Below are positions 11,440-23,044 of a stretch of DNA of 64,000 nucleotides, piece after piece. The notes below the pieces were generated by a model. It was not told the DNA's origin. It worked only from the letters and a program-made list of their open reading frames with translations, and made no database searches. How positions within the stretch are numbered: the stretch's first letter is position 1; the number at the start of each line of letters is the position of its first letter. Made by a program: the position numbers and the translations under genes. The stretch is from the NCBI GenBank assembly GCA_011037195.1, contig JAAEAF010000263.1, positions 1 through 64,000 of the forward strand, written 5' to 3'. Origin of the DNA: Triatoma infestans (lineage: Eukaryota > Arthropoda > Insecta > Hemiptera > Reduviidae).

Positions 11440-14220
11440 AATAAGTTTACCTCATTTTTTAAGCACCATGATTTGGGATTCCATAATTGGCAATTTGAAG
11501 TTAATCTATCAATCATGTTCTGAAGTTCAGTCGGGTCGCTTGCCATCATCACTATGTCGTCCGTATAGAGCGAAAATCTAACATTAACCTCAGCAACTCG
11601 CATGCAAATCATGTATGAATAGCGAGAATAAAATTGGCGATAAAAGGAGCCTTCTTGAAGAACAACTTTGGTAGGGAAACTTTTAGTTAAACCACCGTCA
11701 GTCCATACTGATGATTCCGAATCTTTATAAAGATTTCAATAAATTTGGTAGGAACCCCTTGTATCAAGCTTACAGTAAAGTGAGTCTCTTTCGGGGGAAT
11801 CAAAAGCAGATTTAAAATCTGTGATAAAACTAAACAGTTTGACCTTTTTTTTACGTCTGCATTTTCACTATGTTCATTAAATTAAAAATGCTATCAACCG
11901 TGGAGTACCCTTTTCTAAATTCAGCTTGAAGTTCAGATAATTTTGTTATCATGAACCCAACACTAAAGTCTCTGTAAGAGCAGCCCCGTGAACAGTTTGG
12001 ATATGCAGTCAGAAAATGATATGCCCGTATAAATAACTGACATCATTTCTGTCACCTTTCTTATAAGTGGAAAAAGAATTGATTTGGTGAAGGACGTAGA
12101 AACACTGGCCTAGCATATATAAAATTAAAAAGATTTCATAATGTCTCTAAAAGTATTAGAGTAATTTTTATGAAATTCGTAGGGCACTCTGTCAAGCCCG
12201 GGTGCCTTTTCATTTTTGGCCCATTTAATACACCTGCTAATGCTGAGAACTGAAAACACTGCATCAATACTGGGTACAGTTATGAAGGAGACACAAAGTT
12301 GATAGTGTCTACGAAATCGGTGAGTTTAATAAATGTGCAAAATGATATATCCAAACGCCGCTTTTAATTTCAGGCCCAGAAACGAAATTTTTATTTTTTA
12401 AATGTCTAACAAGCTGCCAGAAACTCTTTGCATCGTTAATCTCTCTGAATTGATAGCAAAATGTTATGTAGAAATTATTTCTCCTACTTTAAATTAACAG
12501 TTTATACTCCCTGTTACTCTGAACATACATGCGTCTAAAAAAAAATCTATATTACGTTTTCTAAAAACATTCAAAAATGCAAATGTTTTTAACTTAGCTG
12601 GTCTACATTGTTGTCGTACCACTTATGGTTTTGCTAATCCAAAGTTACTTTGTTTACAATTACCTTTGTACGCTACATCTTTTATCATGCTATTCAACAA
12701 ACTTACTGGCTCTTGTGTATCAGTTGGTAAAACAAAATCTTTCATTCTCCTATCTAATTTATTTTTAAATTGTTTACGTCCATTTCCGTCCATGGTAACT
12801 TTGGTATTAGAGGGAATATTTCGTCCTTCTTTTCACTAAAACATAAATTGTTTAGTGCAATGGACGTATGATCAGATGAGGCAACACTTCAAATTCGTTT
12901 TTTCAAAAGATCGAAAGAAACTGAATAGAAAGAAACATCAAATATCAATTCTGAGCATCCGTAATTTTTCAATTCTGAGCAATTATCACATTAGATCTCC
13001 AATTATTACAAAATTAGAATTACAATTTAATAGGTTATTTATATTTTCAAAATCTACGCGCCAATTATTTCCTCTTAAATATACAGGTAATAAATAGAAA
13101 GCTTTATCTTTTAACTTAACACTTAATTAAAGTACTGTTTTCGATGTTTACAAAATCAAATATAACGCCTATTTTGAGAAATAGTTTTTCTAATACCATA
13201 CAAAATACCCCCTTCGACCCTACCGAACACTTTATCTCTTTCCGCGAAAACCCAATACAATTTAAGAGCCAGTGTAACACCAGTGAAAGTAGACTCAAAA
13301 TAACTAATCTTCTTCTTCTATAAATATTTCGTGAAGCAGAAAAACATCGTAACTTGTAATTAAATTGAAAAACATTACCTTAGCAATTTTATTTTTTAAT
13401 CCGGCAAACTAATAATCGAAATTAAACAATATTTTTCTACTTGATTTCTTCTTCGGGCAGCCACATCTTTCTTGAATAGTATTTTGGTTTATCCAGCACA
13501 AAAGTGTAGTTCAAATCGCCTAACAGACTCTTCAATGAATTCAAATCCAATAAAGAATAAGCAATAATACCACAATCTTCATCCCAAAATATTTTTTCTT
13601 TTCAAATTACATATAACTATTGCTTATTTGAACAACTGCATCACTTCTAGCCCCTAATATTTTCTTCTTCACTTCCAACAGCTTGTTTCTTTTCGCTCTA
13701 TCACAATACGTGAGATCACGATTTATCCACATACCCATGTTTTTCAGTTTATATGCATTTCGTAACACATTGAACATCTGAAGTTTTAATAAATTCTGCT
13801 AATACAGATTGCGTTCTTGTCCTATTGTAAATCTCTATCAATTAAAGCGACTGCCAATCCTAAAGTTTTATAACATAACTCTAACTAACTGCATAATTCT
13901 ATCTTAAGGTAAGTACTATCTCTAGGGTAGTAACTAAAGATAAGATTACAGTACAATTAGTAAAAGTCCCCTCCAGAAAGATTGTAAACTTGACTTTTTC
14001 TTAACAAAGAATCCATATTTCTTTTTATTTTCTTATTTTGTTCTTTCAGTGTAGGTATTTCTTCATTTAGATGCTTATTATCCTTAAAAACATTATCCAA
14101 TATCTCCACTATTTTATTAAAATCCGTTTTTGTAGGCAAAAGGGCAAGCTTTGCTTCCCAAAACTCACACACTAACTTTAACGTATTTTCATCTGTCATT
14201 TTGATCCTGGAAATTGACTT
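11440..14220 (-). mobile_element. Dead non-LTR retrotransposon (LINE), ORF1 to reverse transcriptase
   Basis: On the minus strand, the order is that of a two-ORF LINE. At 13957-14199 an open frame starting MTDENTLKLVCEFWEAK has a coiled-coil segment (IPTLKEQNKKIKRNMDSLL) typical of LINE ORF1. At about 13620-13760 a segment with WINRDLTYCDRAKRNKLLE resembles the end of an ORF1 protein. At about 12150-12230 the pre-finger motif KAPGLDRVPYEF of a reverse transcriptase appears. At about 11780-11830 DFKSAFDSPERD marks RT block A, and at 11551-11571 LYTDDIV stands where functional elements have YADD. Many stops and frameshifts separate these blocks. The catalytic segment keeps both aspartates but has Thr in place of Ala. 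It is a fossil, probably of a jockey/CR1/I-type clade. Confidence 0.7.
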
Positions 14221-14245
14221 TTGAAACTTCTTTATATCACTTTCT

Positions 14246-14293
14246 TCGGGAGAGCTGTTACTACACCTTCGGGAGAGCTGTTACTACACCTTC
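14246..14293. repeat. Tandem duplication of a 23-25 bp unit
   Basis: The unit CTTCGGGAGAGCTGTTACTA plus a few bases occurs twice head to tail, just upstream of the LINE ORF1 start. It is probably part of that element's 5' region or a replication slippage product. Confidence 0.6.
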
Positions 14294-14691
14294 GCTTGAG
14301 ATAAATTCTAAAGTTAGCGTTTTTGGCAATAATTCACTTTTATTCATAATATCATGTAACTACTAGTATCAGTACTGAATTGCAAAGAGTAAATCCTTTA
14401 CTTCAGATAATATTGCTGTAAGATTAAACTTTCTTATTGTGATAAAAGTTGGCAATACTTGATTATTAGTTACCTCTGTTACCTATGTACGTCTGCACGA
14501 GTGTGCAAATGCATAGAAGTTAGAGACAAGGTAGGGGTATCTGAATTTCTTCAATTTTAGAAGTAAATTTCCCTTCTCTAGACCCTACTACAGATACCAC
14601 CTCTCAACTTGTCCCCTCCAGAACAGAGACAAGCACACACCAAAGAAAGCCTCACTCACACTATGTAAAATGTTTATCTTTAAAGACTTAG

Positions 14692-15450
14692 GTCAGACAT
14701 AGCGACTCGTCATTCTAATGTTTCCGTTACCCGAAGTCGCGCCACTGGCTAAGTGACGCGCCACAGTCGATGCTCCGCGACTCAGTGTGTAGCCACTAGC
14801 CATTCAGTCGACAAGTATATTTAGTACGTGCAGTCACTCGGACAGCTGTGTAGCGGCGACTTGTTATTATGGATCGGGAAGAACTCGACCTTGAAAATTT
14901 TTTGAAATAGATTTTCTTTAAATTTTGCCACAACATAAATATCGAGGTTTTGAGGTTACAAATTGGAAAGATGTAACCCATGGGAGTGCTTGCCTATGAT
15001 GGTAATCCAGACGACTATAAAATACGCCAGTAAAATTGAACAAACCCTAGGAACATTTGAAATCTAATGTCATAGATTTCTCAGAGCACAAATATGTCAA
15101 GCCATGCATTTATTTGCTCAGTATTTCAGAAATACAAATATGCAGTTTCGTCCCATATACATGATCATTTATTATTTCATGGCAAAATTTATTTATTTTT
15201 CTTTACATTTTATTATTACAAAAACTTTGCTAAAAATTTAATATTTTCTTATTATTCTAATTTATCACGTTTTATGTTAAAACTCTACATTCGCTAAGTA
15301 CATACCGCATTTAGTACATACTACATAAATTAGTATTTCATTTCTACACTATTTCACTTCAAACATGTGGCTAGCAAAGTCGCGAATGAAGTGGCTCTTA
15401 AGCGGAGACGCACAACACGTGTGGCGCGACAAAAGTCGCTACGTCTGACA
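14692..15450. mobile_element. Non-autonomous DNA transposon with short inverted termini
   Basis: The left end CAGACATAGCGACT (from about 14694) is matched by AGTCGCTACGTCTG (about 15434-15447) in inverted orientation, with one mismatch. Further in, GTCGCGCCAC near 14735 and GTGGCGCGAC at 15421 are also inverted. The interior is unusually GC-rich near both ends for this window, with frequent CGCGAC/GTCGCG strings. A short frame at 14869 (MDREELDLENFLK) may be a transposase start, but it stops at once. I found no convincing target-site duplication, so the superfamily is unassigned. Confidence 0.5.
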
Positions 15451-15700
15451 GAAGCCTAAGTTTCCAATTAACTTGTATTTAACCAGCCTGTCCTTTTTTT
15501 TTTATTTACTTAATTTATTAATTTTACGAAAACTATTCGACAGAATTTTTCCAAACTGTAGAAAATACTTACTAACTCATCAAACTTTAACAGTGCCAGT
15601 TTTCAAAAAATTCGCAAAAAAAGGAAACCTTCAAAACATAAAAAAAAAGAAAAGAACTTCCACAAATACATCTACACTGTTCAACAGCTAGAGGTCAACT

Positions 15701-17410
15701 CCTGTTCCGTTAGTATAAACGGCCAAATACAAAATGGCGGACTTACATTCGATCCTGCATTTATGCATGCCCTGTTCTCTTTTGTTTTCTTTTTCAAAAA
15801 TGAAATGAATATTCTGAATTTTTTCTTTATCGCTCACATTGATTATATAAAACAGTAAGTAATTTGTTGGAAATAACTTGATTTTTTTATTATTTTTTTT
15901 TTTTTAATTTTTCATTGCACAATTTGATAATTTATAAAATACCTACCTAGGGAAAATTAGTAAAAAAATTCTAAACTGTTTTTTTCAAAGAAATAATTAA
16001 CTATAAATAATAAACCAATCACAGTGCAGAAGTAAAGGTGTCAATTGTGGACATGGTCAAAAAGATAATTTTAAATATCTGATTGGCCTAATATACGCCC
16101 ACATTTGCAGTAATTATAAAATTATATAATGTGAATCTTTTAACTTAAAAATAATAAAAAAATGTATAAACTTAAAGAAAATAAAAAACATAGAAAATGT
16201 ATTTAAAATTTATTTCTTACTAAATTTGTTAAGATTAAATCGTGACGATTCTGCGAGAAATGCCTTCATTGGGCTGCGGTTAGAGAAAAAGTGAGGAGGT
16301 ATTATTTGGTTTATATAACTGTAATTGTGGTCAGCATAATTTAAAAAAAACTGGTGTGTAGTTTCAAAATTGTAATTGACAAATTTTATAGTTAGTATAC
16401 CAAATTTAATGAAATTCGTCGGAGTTTGTCGAAACTGAAAAACTGTTTAATAAAAACCCACTTCTGGTTTTCTAATTTTCTTAAAACTAGGAATTTTGGC
16501 AATCCATTTATTTCTAATTAATTTTGTTTGGATGGTAGAATTTTATAATCACCTAGGATGACTTTAGAGAAAAACATAACCTCACCCCTCCCCAAAAGTG
16601 CCCTTAAATGAATTTTCCCAGAGAAATGTTTTAGATAAAAGGTGTAGATCATTGTATATTAGTTTATATAGGTAGTTTCAAGAAAATCGTGATCATTTTT
16701 CGAGAAAAAGTGGAAAAATTATTTAGTAAAGTGGTAAAGTAAACGCACTTCGGTCATCCGATTTTGTTCAAACTCGGAATTTCAACAGCATATTTAATTC
16801 TTATTGGCATTATTTAGATGGCAGAATTGTTAATAAACTAAAATAAGCTGACCCCCTCAACCAAAAGTGTTCTTTAATGAACTTTCTCGGAGAAATGTTT
16901 CGAATAAAAGTTGTAGCTGTTAGTATGTGTAGTTGATATACCAATTTTGAAAAAAATCGTCGGAGCCATTTTTGAGAAAATTGCAAAAAAGTAAAAAAAA
17001 CAACTACTAAAGGGTCGAGGAATTTTGACAGATAACGTAGTCAGATTCCAATGTGTTACCTAAACGGAATATCAAGTTTCAACTTTCTACGGTTTTTTAT
17101 TTTTGAACTATGCTGCTTACATACGTACCCACACACACACACACACACACACATTCAAACAACACATACAGACCATTTGCTAAAAACCATTTTTTTTGGA
17201 CTCAAGGGGACCTCAAAACGGATATTTCCTGTGAAAACTCGATATCAAAATTTGACACGATCAATAGTTTCTCTTACTAGGAGTAAAAGAAATTAAAAAT
17301 TCAGCATTTTCATTCCATTGTTGAAAAAGAAAGCAAAAGAGAATTAGGCATAAATGCAAGATCGAATCTAAGTCCGCCATTTTGATTGGGCAGTATGTAC
17401 TAATGGAACA
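15701..17410. mobile_element. Long inverted-repeat element carrying a copy of the dispersed repeat
   Basis: About 120 bp at the left (15701-15830, with AAATGGCGGACTTACATTCG) is repeated inverted at the right (about 17290-17410, reading on the minus strand AAATGGCGGACTTAGATTCG). The outermost paired bases are TGTTCCGTTAGTA and TGTTCCATTAGTA. The right half contains the reverse-oriented dispersed repeat at 16330-17295 with its (CA)n tract at about 17130. A shorter relative lies at about 42800-43330. There is no transposase frame. Confidence 0.5.
16330..17295 (-). repeat. Dispersed ~1-kb repeat, near-complete reverse copy
   Basis: This is the reverse-oriented counterpart of the copy at 5135-6135, with the same order of landmarks: CCGGAAGTGC-type subunit starts, a (CA)n tract, GGACTCAAGGGGACCTC, GTGAAAACTCGATATCAAAA and a CTCTTACTAGGAG end. 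Its subunits are again about 300 bp. Confidence 0.65.
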
Positions 17411-17754
17411 AAATGAAATTGATGTTGAACACCCACAAATTTTTTTCGAATGAATTCACATTCAGTTAAAAATCTTTTCTTAAACCTGAAGTTTTTAACC
17501 ATTCATTGCAGTGTTCCTAATTTTATGTATGAGGCGCAGCCTACAATGTATTGAAAGGGAACTATAATGATGGAAAACTATGCATGAGCTAATGTAATCA
17601 AAATCTAGTTTCTCGCAAGAACATAAAAAAAGGAAGCGAACTAATTATTAGTGCAATTAAACAAATAAATTACAATAAGAAGATGCGTTATACGAGTATA
17701 TTGGAGTTCAGTAACTGGAGAACCACAAACGCAAGCTGCGAATTAGCTCACATA

Positions 17755-18310
17755 GTTTTTTGATTTCAATGCGTGACTTTAATTATGTAAATGATTAACT
17801 CTTATTGAATTAAGACCTATAACTTATATTTGGAATTTTTTTCGAAGAAAATTGATATTTGCAAGGAATGGGCGTTTCAGAGGAAGCTGAGATCTTTTAC
17901 TTCCCTGTAATGGCCATTTCTTTGCAGTATAAGGTTCTTCATTCTGGATAATGATAAAGGCAACTAAATATTTAGTATGTGGTGTGAATGATACACTCGA
18001 CTATCAATTACTACAAAAATCACATATTTAACAGAAACATTTTTTTTAACCTGAACTTTTTAATAAACAGACAGTGACTTAACTAATTGTACAAGTGGGG
18101 AGGAGTTGTACATTATACAAGTAAGTTTTCAGGATTAATTCATATAAATGGCTACAAAGCAGACCTCATGGCAGCGCTACTATCTAGCCCGGAAAGACTG
18201 GTTGTGCGATTCATAGTTTTTAAAATCTACCATCCAAATCAAGTCCTCCTCAAAATAGATTCAAATGGAGGTTTATATCTGTGTAATTAGCATTCCAAGT
18301 TTAATGAAAA
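17755..18310. repeat. Segmental duplicate of 25617-26170
   Basis: About 550 bp is nearly the same as 25617-26170 in the same orientation. Shared strings include AATTAAGACCTATAACTTAT and GTTGTACATTATACAAGTAA. With the neighbouring matches it marks the far 3' limit of the tandem unit that contains gene C here and gene D there. Confidence 0.6.
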
Positions 18311-20260
18311 TCGTTGGAGCCATTTTCGATAAAATTCATAAATATAATCTCAAAACTTATTTTGGAAAATTCCCCACTTTCTGCTAACTATTTTCTTTAA
18401 ATTTGAAATTCTGGCAACGCATTTAATATATGTCAACAATATATAGGTAGTAGAACATACATTGCTCTGGAGAGGTTCTTTAGAGTAATGTTTCTTAATC
18501 AGAGGTCCAAGGCCCCTTAGAAAGCTATAAGTATTTTATTGGGGGCCGCAGTACGTCCATCCGATTGTTATAAATCTGTACATAAATATCTAAGCGACAG
18601 ACGATCAAATAATTTTTGTGATATTTCTGTGCACCCAGAGGCCATGGACCCCTTGCACTGAACGCGTGCGGGTTTTATGTAATCCTAATTAGACACATGA
18701 CAGCGCGACACAGCGCCTTCAAGCAGCTTGACAATCTCAGTAGATATAAATAGCTTTTAAGTGAGTGTTACGACGCGCACACCTACATACATAGGTATGA
18801 GCACATAATTTACTGAAAATTAATTTTTCTAACTAGGGACCTCAAAACATGTATTTCCGGTGAGAACTCAATGTCGTAAATTTGATACGATCCTGTTACT
18901 TCCTGTAACCAGAGCTAAGATAAAGTAAATGAATTCTATAAAATTGCATTTCATTTTTAGAGTGCAGAAGGAGTCGCTATTGAGGAAAAACACTAGGACT
19001 CAGAAGTTCTATTCTTGTCTCTCTTCGGTATCAATGTCAGTACATAGAATGCCGACTTCGGTGAAGAAGAACAATGCCTTGTTGAAGCTCGCTAAACCAG
19101 GAAGTTGCACTACATGAACTACCTCTATAGATGTCAGTATCAATGTAGTTAAGAACTAGGGCACCTGCAAGAACGATTTTCTAATTTTGGTATCAGTATA
19201 TCATCAAAATTATCCAACGCAAAAGGAAAATAGGATTCATGAAGGGTCAAGATATTGGTACTGATTTGTGTGGTGTGTTATCTGGTGGGAGGGTGTATGT
19301 GTGTGAGGGGTGCCCATTTATGTTCATGAAGAACATATCTCAAAACAGAAAAATCGCCCGAATCGTACACTTCATACTCCATTTAGATAACCAAAACCAT
19401 TTTGGCAAAATTCATCGTGTGCATGTTTTTGAGTATTTTCAAATTTTCTCGAAAACAACCCATCGATTTCCTTTAAATTTGAAACACTAAGAGCACAGAT
19501 TAAGAATCTATCACTATTATTTATAGCTTTAATGTTTTTTAAACCTCGTACACTGTCTTATATACTACAAAGCCGTATCACTTTTATTTGTAGTATTTTC
19601 CCAGGATATTTGTTTTTTGCGAGGTTCTGGCAGAACAAAGTAGCGTTAAGCTTCCTGTTCGGTACAGCTGTATATATTAGAAGCGTTGGTATAACCCCAA
19701 TTTTGAAAATACATTGGTTTTACATCTTTTATTGATCAGATTTTTTTAAAATTTTCTCGAAAGGAACTATATTGATTTATTTAAATCTCTCAGTATTATT
19801 TGTAACATTCTCCCCACCCCAAAATTATTTTAGGCAGCTACGCGGAATTTGAGGCTTTAAATTTCAAATGTCATTTGATGTGTTCCATGTGTTAGCCTGC
19901 CTTCTGGACTATCATTTAATCATACTTCTTCTGTTTGCACGTATATTCATCCCATAATCCACTACCTCTAAATTCAATGGGAGTAGAAATGAGTATATTC
20001 TGACGTGTAAAAAATGTTTGTAATTGTACCCATATTATACTAACAGAAGCTAAGTGATTGTTCATGTTTAGTAGCTATTTTTTTATTGTAATATTCAGTT
20101 TTGAAAAGTTTTTGGGTGTTAGAGGTACATTATAATACATTGGAAAAATAATTTGTATCGCTTTATTAAAGTGAACATATATACATAGTTTACAGGTTTA
20201 AAGGAAAACTATGAAAACCATGAAAAAGAGAAAATTATTTTAAAAATGGCAACATCATCA
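18311..20260. other. 3' flank of gene C with repeat debris
   Basis: No gene is visible. About 18484-18670 resembles the CAGAGGTCC..GGCCCCTTAG type of hAT-derived non-autonomous repeat. About 18830-18920 holds a fragment of the dispersed repeat (AAAACATGTATTTCCGGTGA). About 19530-20100 is homologous to the 3' flanks of B, D and E. On the minus strand a polyadenylation signal for gene C reads AATAAA (plus-strand TTTATT at 20162-20167). Confidence 0.5.
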
Positions 20261-20269
20261 GCGTAATCT

Positions 20270-22542
20270 TTACAATTTTGGATTGTCACAAAGCTGTGCT
20301 TGAACGACTACCTGTTCGGCTATAGCTTGAGCTTCCTTCTGTACACCGAGGCACTGTTTAAATTCCACCTTCAATTCTTTAGCCAATGCAACAATTTTTT
20401 CTTTATATGCCAGTGCGCGAGGTTTGTAACTTTCGATAAGTTTCTTCAATTCGTTAATATCGTTTACAACACATTTAAATGCTGTGAGTGGATTAACGTT
20501 TCCACATTGAAATAAATCGGAAAATTTCGCCCATAAATTGAGACCTGCTTGATATGCCCAGTTTCCTATTTGTTGTGCGAGACTTACAGCTTTTTGCAGG
20601 GATTCTGTTAAATTATTGCAAGCATCTGAATCCCAAGCTTCAATAAATGGCGTCTGAAAATAATAGAGAGACATATACAGAAGATGAAAAAGTCTTTTGA
20701 AGCTAAAAAAAAAATTATGTGAGAAGCATCCTGCTTGTTTTCATTCTTTCTTTTATGGTCTTTCCTTCGTAGCACGAAATTTTTTCTACAAATTTAATGG
20801 TCCTGGGTGAAACCATTTCTAAACCCATGTTTACCTCCTTAAAATATTGAAAATCAATTTTGTTATTATTATCGTTTCACAGAGAAATAAATAGGCCTAC
20901 TTCTGTGAAGTAATAACTAAGCTACGTATCAGATCATACGCCGTGATGTCCGAAAAGAAGAACAAGTTTTAATCCCCTGATGCAGTGCCCTAATTTAACT
21001 GAATTTAATTTTTGATAAAACAGGAATTAATACAACCCGAATTAATGCATACAGGCTGTTGGTTATTCTTAGAAGGAGCGTGTTTAGAAAGCTTAGATAA
21101 CCAATAAAATCAGCCACACTATAACCACTATTTTACATTATATTTAAAGAAAAAAAAAATAGATCATCAAATAATGCTATATATTTGAAGAATCAAATCA
21201 AAAATGATGAAATAAAATAGAAATTCTTACGTTCTATGTCCGATTTTTTTAGTACTTAAAATTAATTTCTTTTTTCTTTGAATTTAAATATTTTTTACAA
21301 TTATTTTTACCATCCCCTCCCCTAATATGGAGATTATTTTAATTTATTCGATATCTTGCTTTTTATTCCTTTTGGTGGGAACGGACACATTACTGCAAGA
21401 CTTTTGTTCGATTTGCAAAGTTTGATCCAATGCAAAAAAAAAAAGAAGACTTGTCTAAATCAGTATTTCCCAAACTGATCTGCGGAACTACGTTTCCTTG
21501 AAAAAATGTGTATGTTGCCACCAAATCAATGCAGAGTACAGATACAACGCAAGGCCGGACCTAAGAATTCTAGAATTGTGTTTGTTATTAAAAGAATTTA
21601 TTGTCTTTCGAGAACTTCCAAAACATTGAAGTCATCTAACAAGATGTTCTGTAAAAAATTTCGGGATTTATATAAAAAATGTTCTTGTAATAGGTAAAGT
21701 TTAAAAACGTTTAATTTAAAAGCTTTGGTTCTTAATTTTTTTTTTAATCCGACCCGAGCCTGATAAATTCTTCGTTATAAAGTGGCGGCGCATTCCAGGT
21801 AAATGTACTAGCTTTTAATACCTCCTAAATGTTTTCAAAGAGAAAAACCAAATTGACATGAAACAATAATTGATGAGAAACTAATTATTTAAAAGGGGGT
21901 CTCCAAATGTTTTAAAGGGGGGTCTCCAAATGTTTTAAAGGGGGGTCTCCAAATGTTTTAAAGGGGAGTCTCAAAACATGTATTTCTGATGAAAAGTTAC
22001 TTTAGAAATATTAACATCATTGCAGATTTATACAGTAGTAAGAGAAAGTAAATTAACAAATATTAATCACGAAGTTCTCCATTAAACAAATTATTTAAAG
22101 AATTTGGGAATTTTTACTTACATCAATTGGTAAACAATGTGGCGGTACTCTAGCAATCTTTTCAGCCAAAACTAGGGATGATATTTTCTGTGTTCCTTGA
22201 TATTGTTTTACTTCTTCAATCAGGTTTTTTAATTCAAAATATTCATTCAACAATGGTCCTAACAACTCTTCAGCATCATGACTCGAAATAGCTTCATTTT
22301 GTTTAAGGCCCTGCATAAATTTTTTGATCAAATTTACTATATCTATATTGTAGGTTAAGTAACTAATTGATATACCCTTAACAGTAAGCATGTTTAAAAT
22401 AATGAAAGCAAATACCAATAATTCTTTCAATTTTGCTAGAAACAAGCTGGTTTATATAATATAATTCAAAATCAAAAAATAAAAATAAAATACTTACCTG
22501 AGCCAAAACCAAGGCAGAAAGCAAAATTAGAAAATGCTTCAT
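20270..22542 (-). CDS. Gene C: secreted six-cysteine helical protein
   Basis: An intact three-exon copy. Exon 1 (22498-22542) encodes MKHFLILLSALVLAQ. Exon 2 (22122-22310, 63 codons) starts GLKQNEAISSHD and ends CLPID, where most copies have CLPTD. Exon 3 (20270-20653, 127 codons plus stop) starts TPFIEAWDSDAC and ends LCDNPKL. The introns are 187 and 1468 bp, phase 0. All six family cysteines are present at the standard spacing. It is the closest relative of gene B (same exon lengths, similar intron 2 and promoter) but lies in the opposite orientation. A TATA box and GATA box precede it. The predicted product is a secreted, mostly helical protein of about 205 residues; role unknown. Confidence 0.85.
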
Positions 22543-22564
22543 GATTGTACTTATGATATTGCTG

Positions 22565-22650
22565 TTCGTTCTCTGGATACTGTGACAGATCTACTTTATA
22601 TATCAATTGGTTAACGAACTATTAAAAAAAAATCTGTAATCTTATCTGTA
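22565..22650 (-). promoter_or_regulatory. Gene C promoter: GATA box and TATA box
   Basis: The AGATAAGA core lies at 22640-22647 and TATAAA at 22595-22600, in the same TATAAAGTAGATCT context as gene B. The GATA box is 98 bp upstream of the ATG. Confidence 0.65.
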
Positions 22651-22921
22651 ATATATCTTGAGTATCTTATGAAAAGTTAATTTAATTTTTTTTTATAAAT
22701 AATTTTGCGTTTTTTACATTAACATTTAAAGTCAAGGTTGAATATGTTAACAAAAATAGATTAATTGTATAGTTCAAGTAGATTTATCTTGTTTTTGTCT
22801 TTTCGAATTCTTGTTTATTAGAAATAGATTGCTATATTTTATTTTCTTTATTAGAAATAAAGACTTAAACAACATATAATCGATATTATGTGATTATAAA
22901 TTGGAAGTACTACACAATTAG

Positions 22922-23040
22922 GAAATATGGAAGATACGCTCATGTCGGGGGGTGCTGACATGAGCGTATCTTCCATATTTCAAGTGAAGCGTATCTTTCA
23001 TATTTCAAGTGAAGCGTATCTTCCATATTTGAAGTGAGAC
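22922..23040. repeat. Perfect 25-bp hairpin followed by 25-bp tandem repeats
   Basis: The left arm (22922-22946) and right arm (22957-22981) are perfect inverted copies of 25 bases centred on AAGATACGCTCATG, with a 10-base loop GGGGGGTGCT. The right arm then starts a run of about three direct copies of a 25-bp unit (AAGTGAAGCGTATCTTCCAT and following bases) ending near 23035. The LINE fragment begins immediately after. The structure is young, since its arms have not diverged. Confidence 0.85.
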
Positions 23041-23044
23041 AAGG

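Noticed and set aside
20300..20515. Open frame antisense to exon 3 of gene C, with equivalents at 48077-48334 and 54814-55047.
   Set aside because: These frames recur only because exon 3 itself is conserved. They have no own start context and vary freely in length.
22957..23040. A CRISPR-like run of 25-bp repeats.
   Set aside because: The repeats are directly adjacent with no spacers, and the setting is a eukaryotic transposon boundary.
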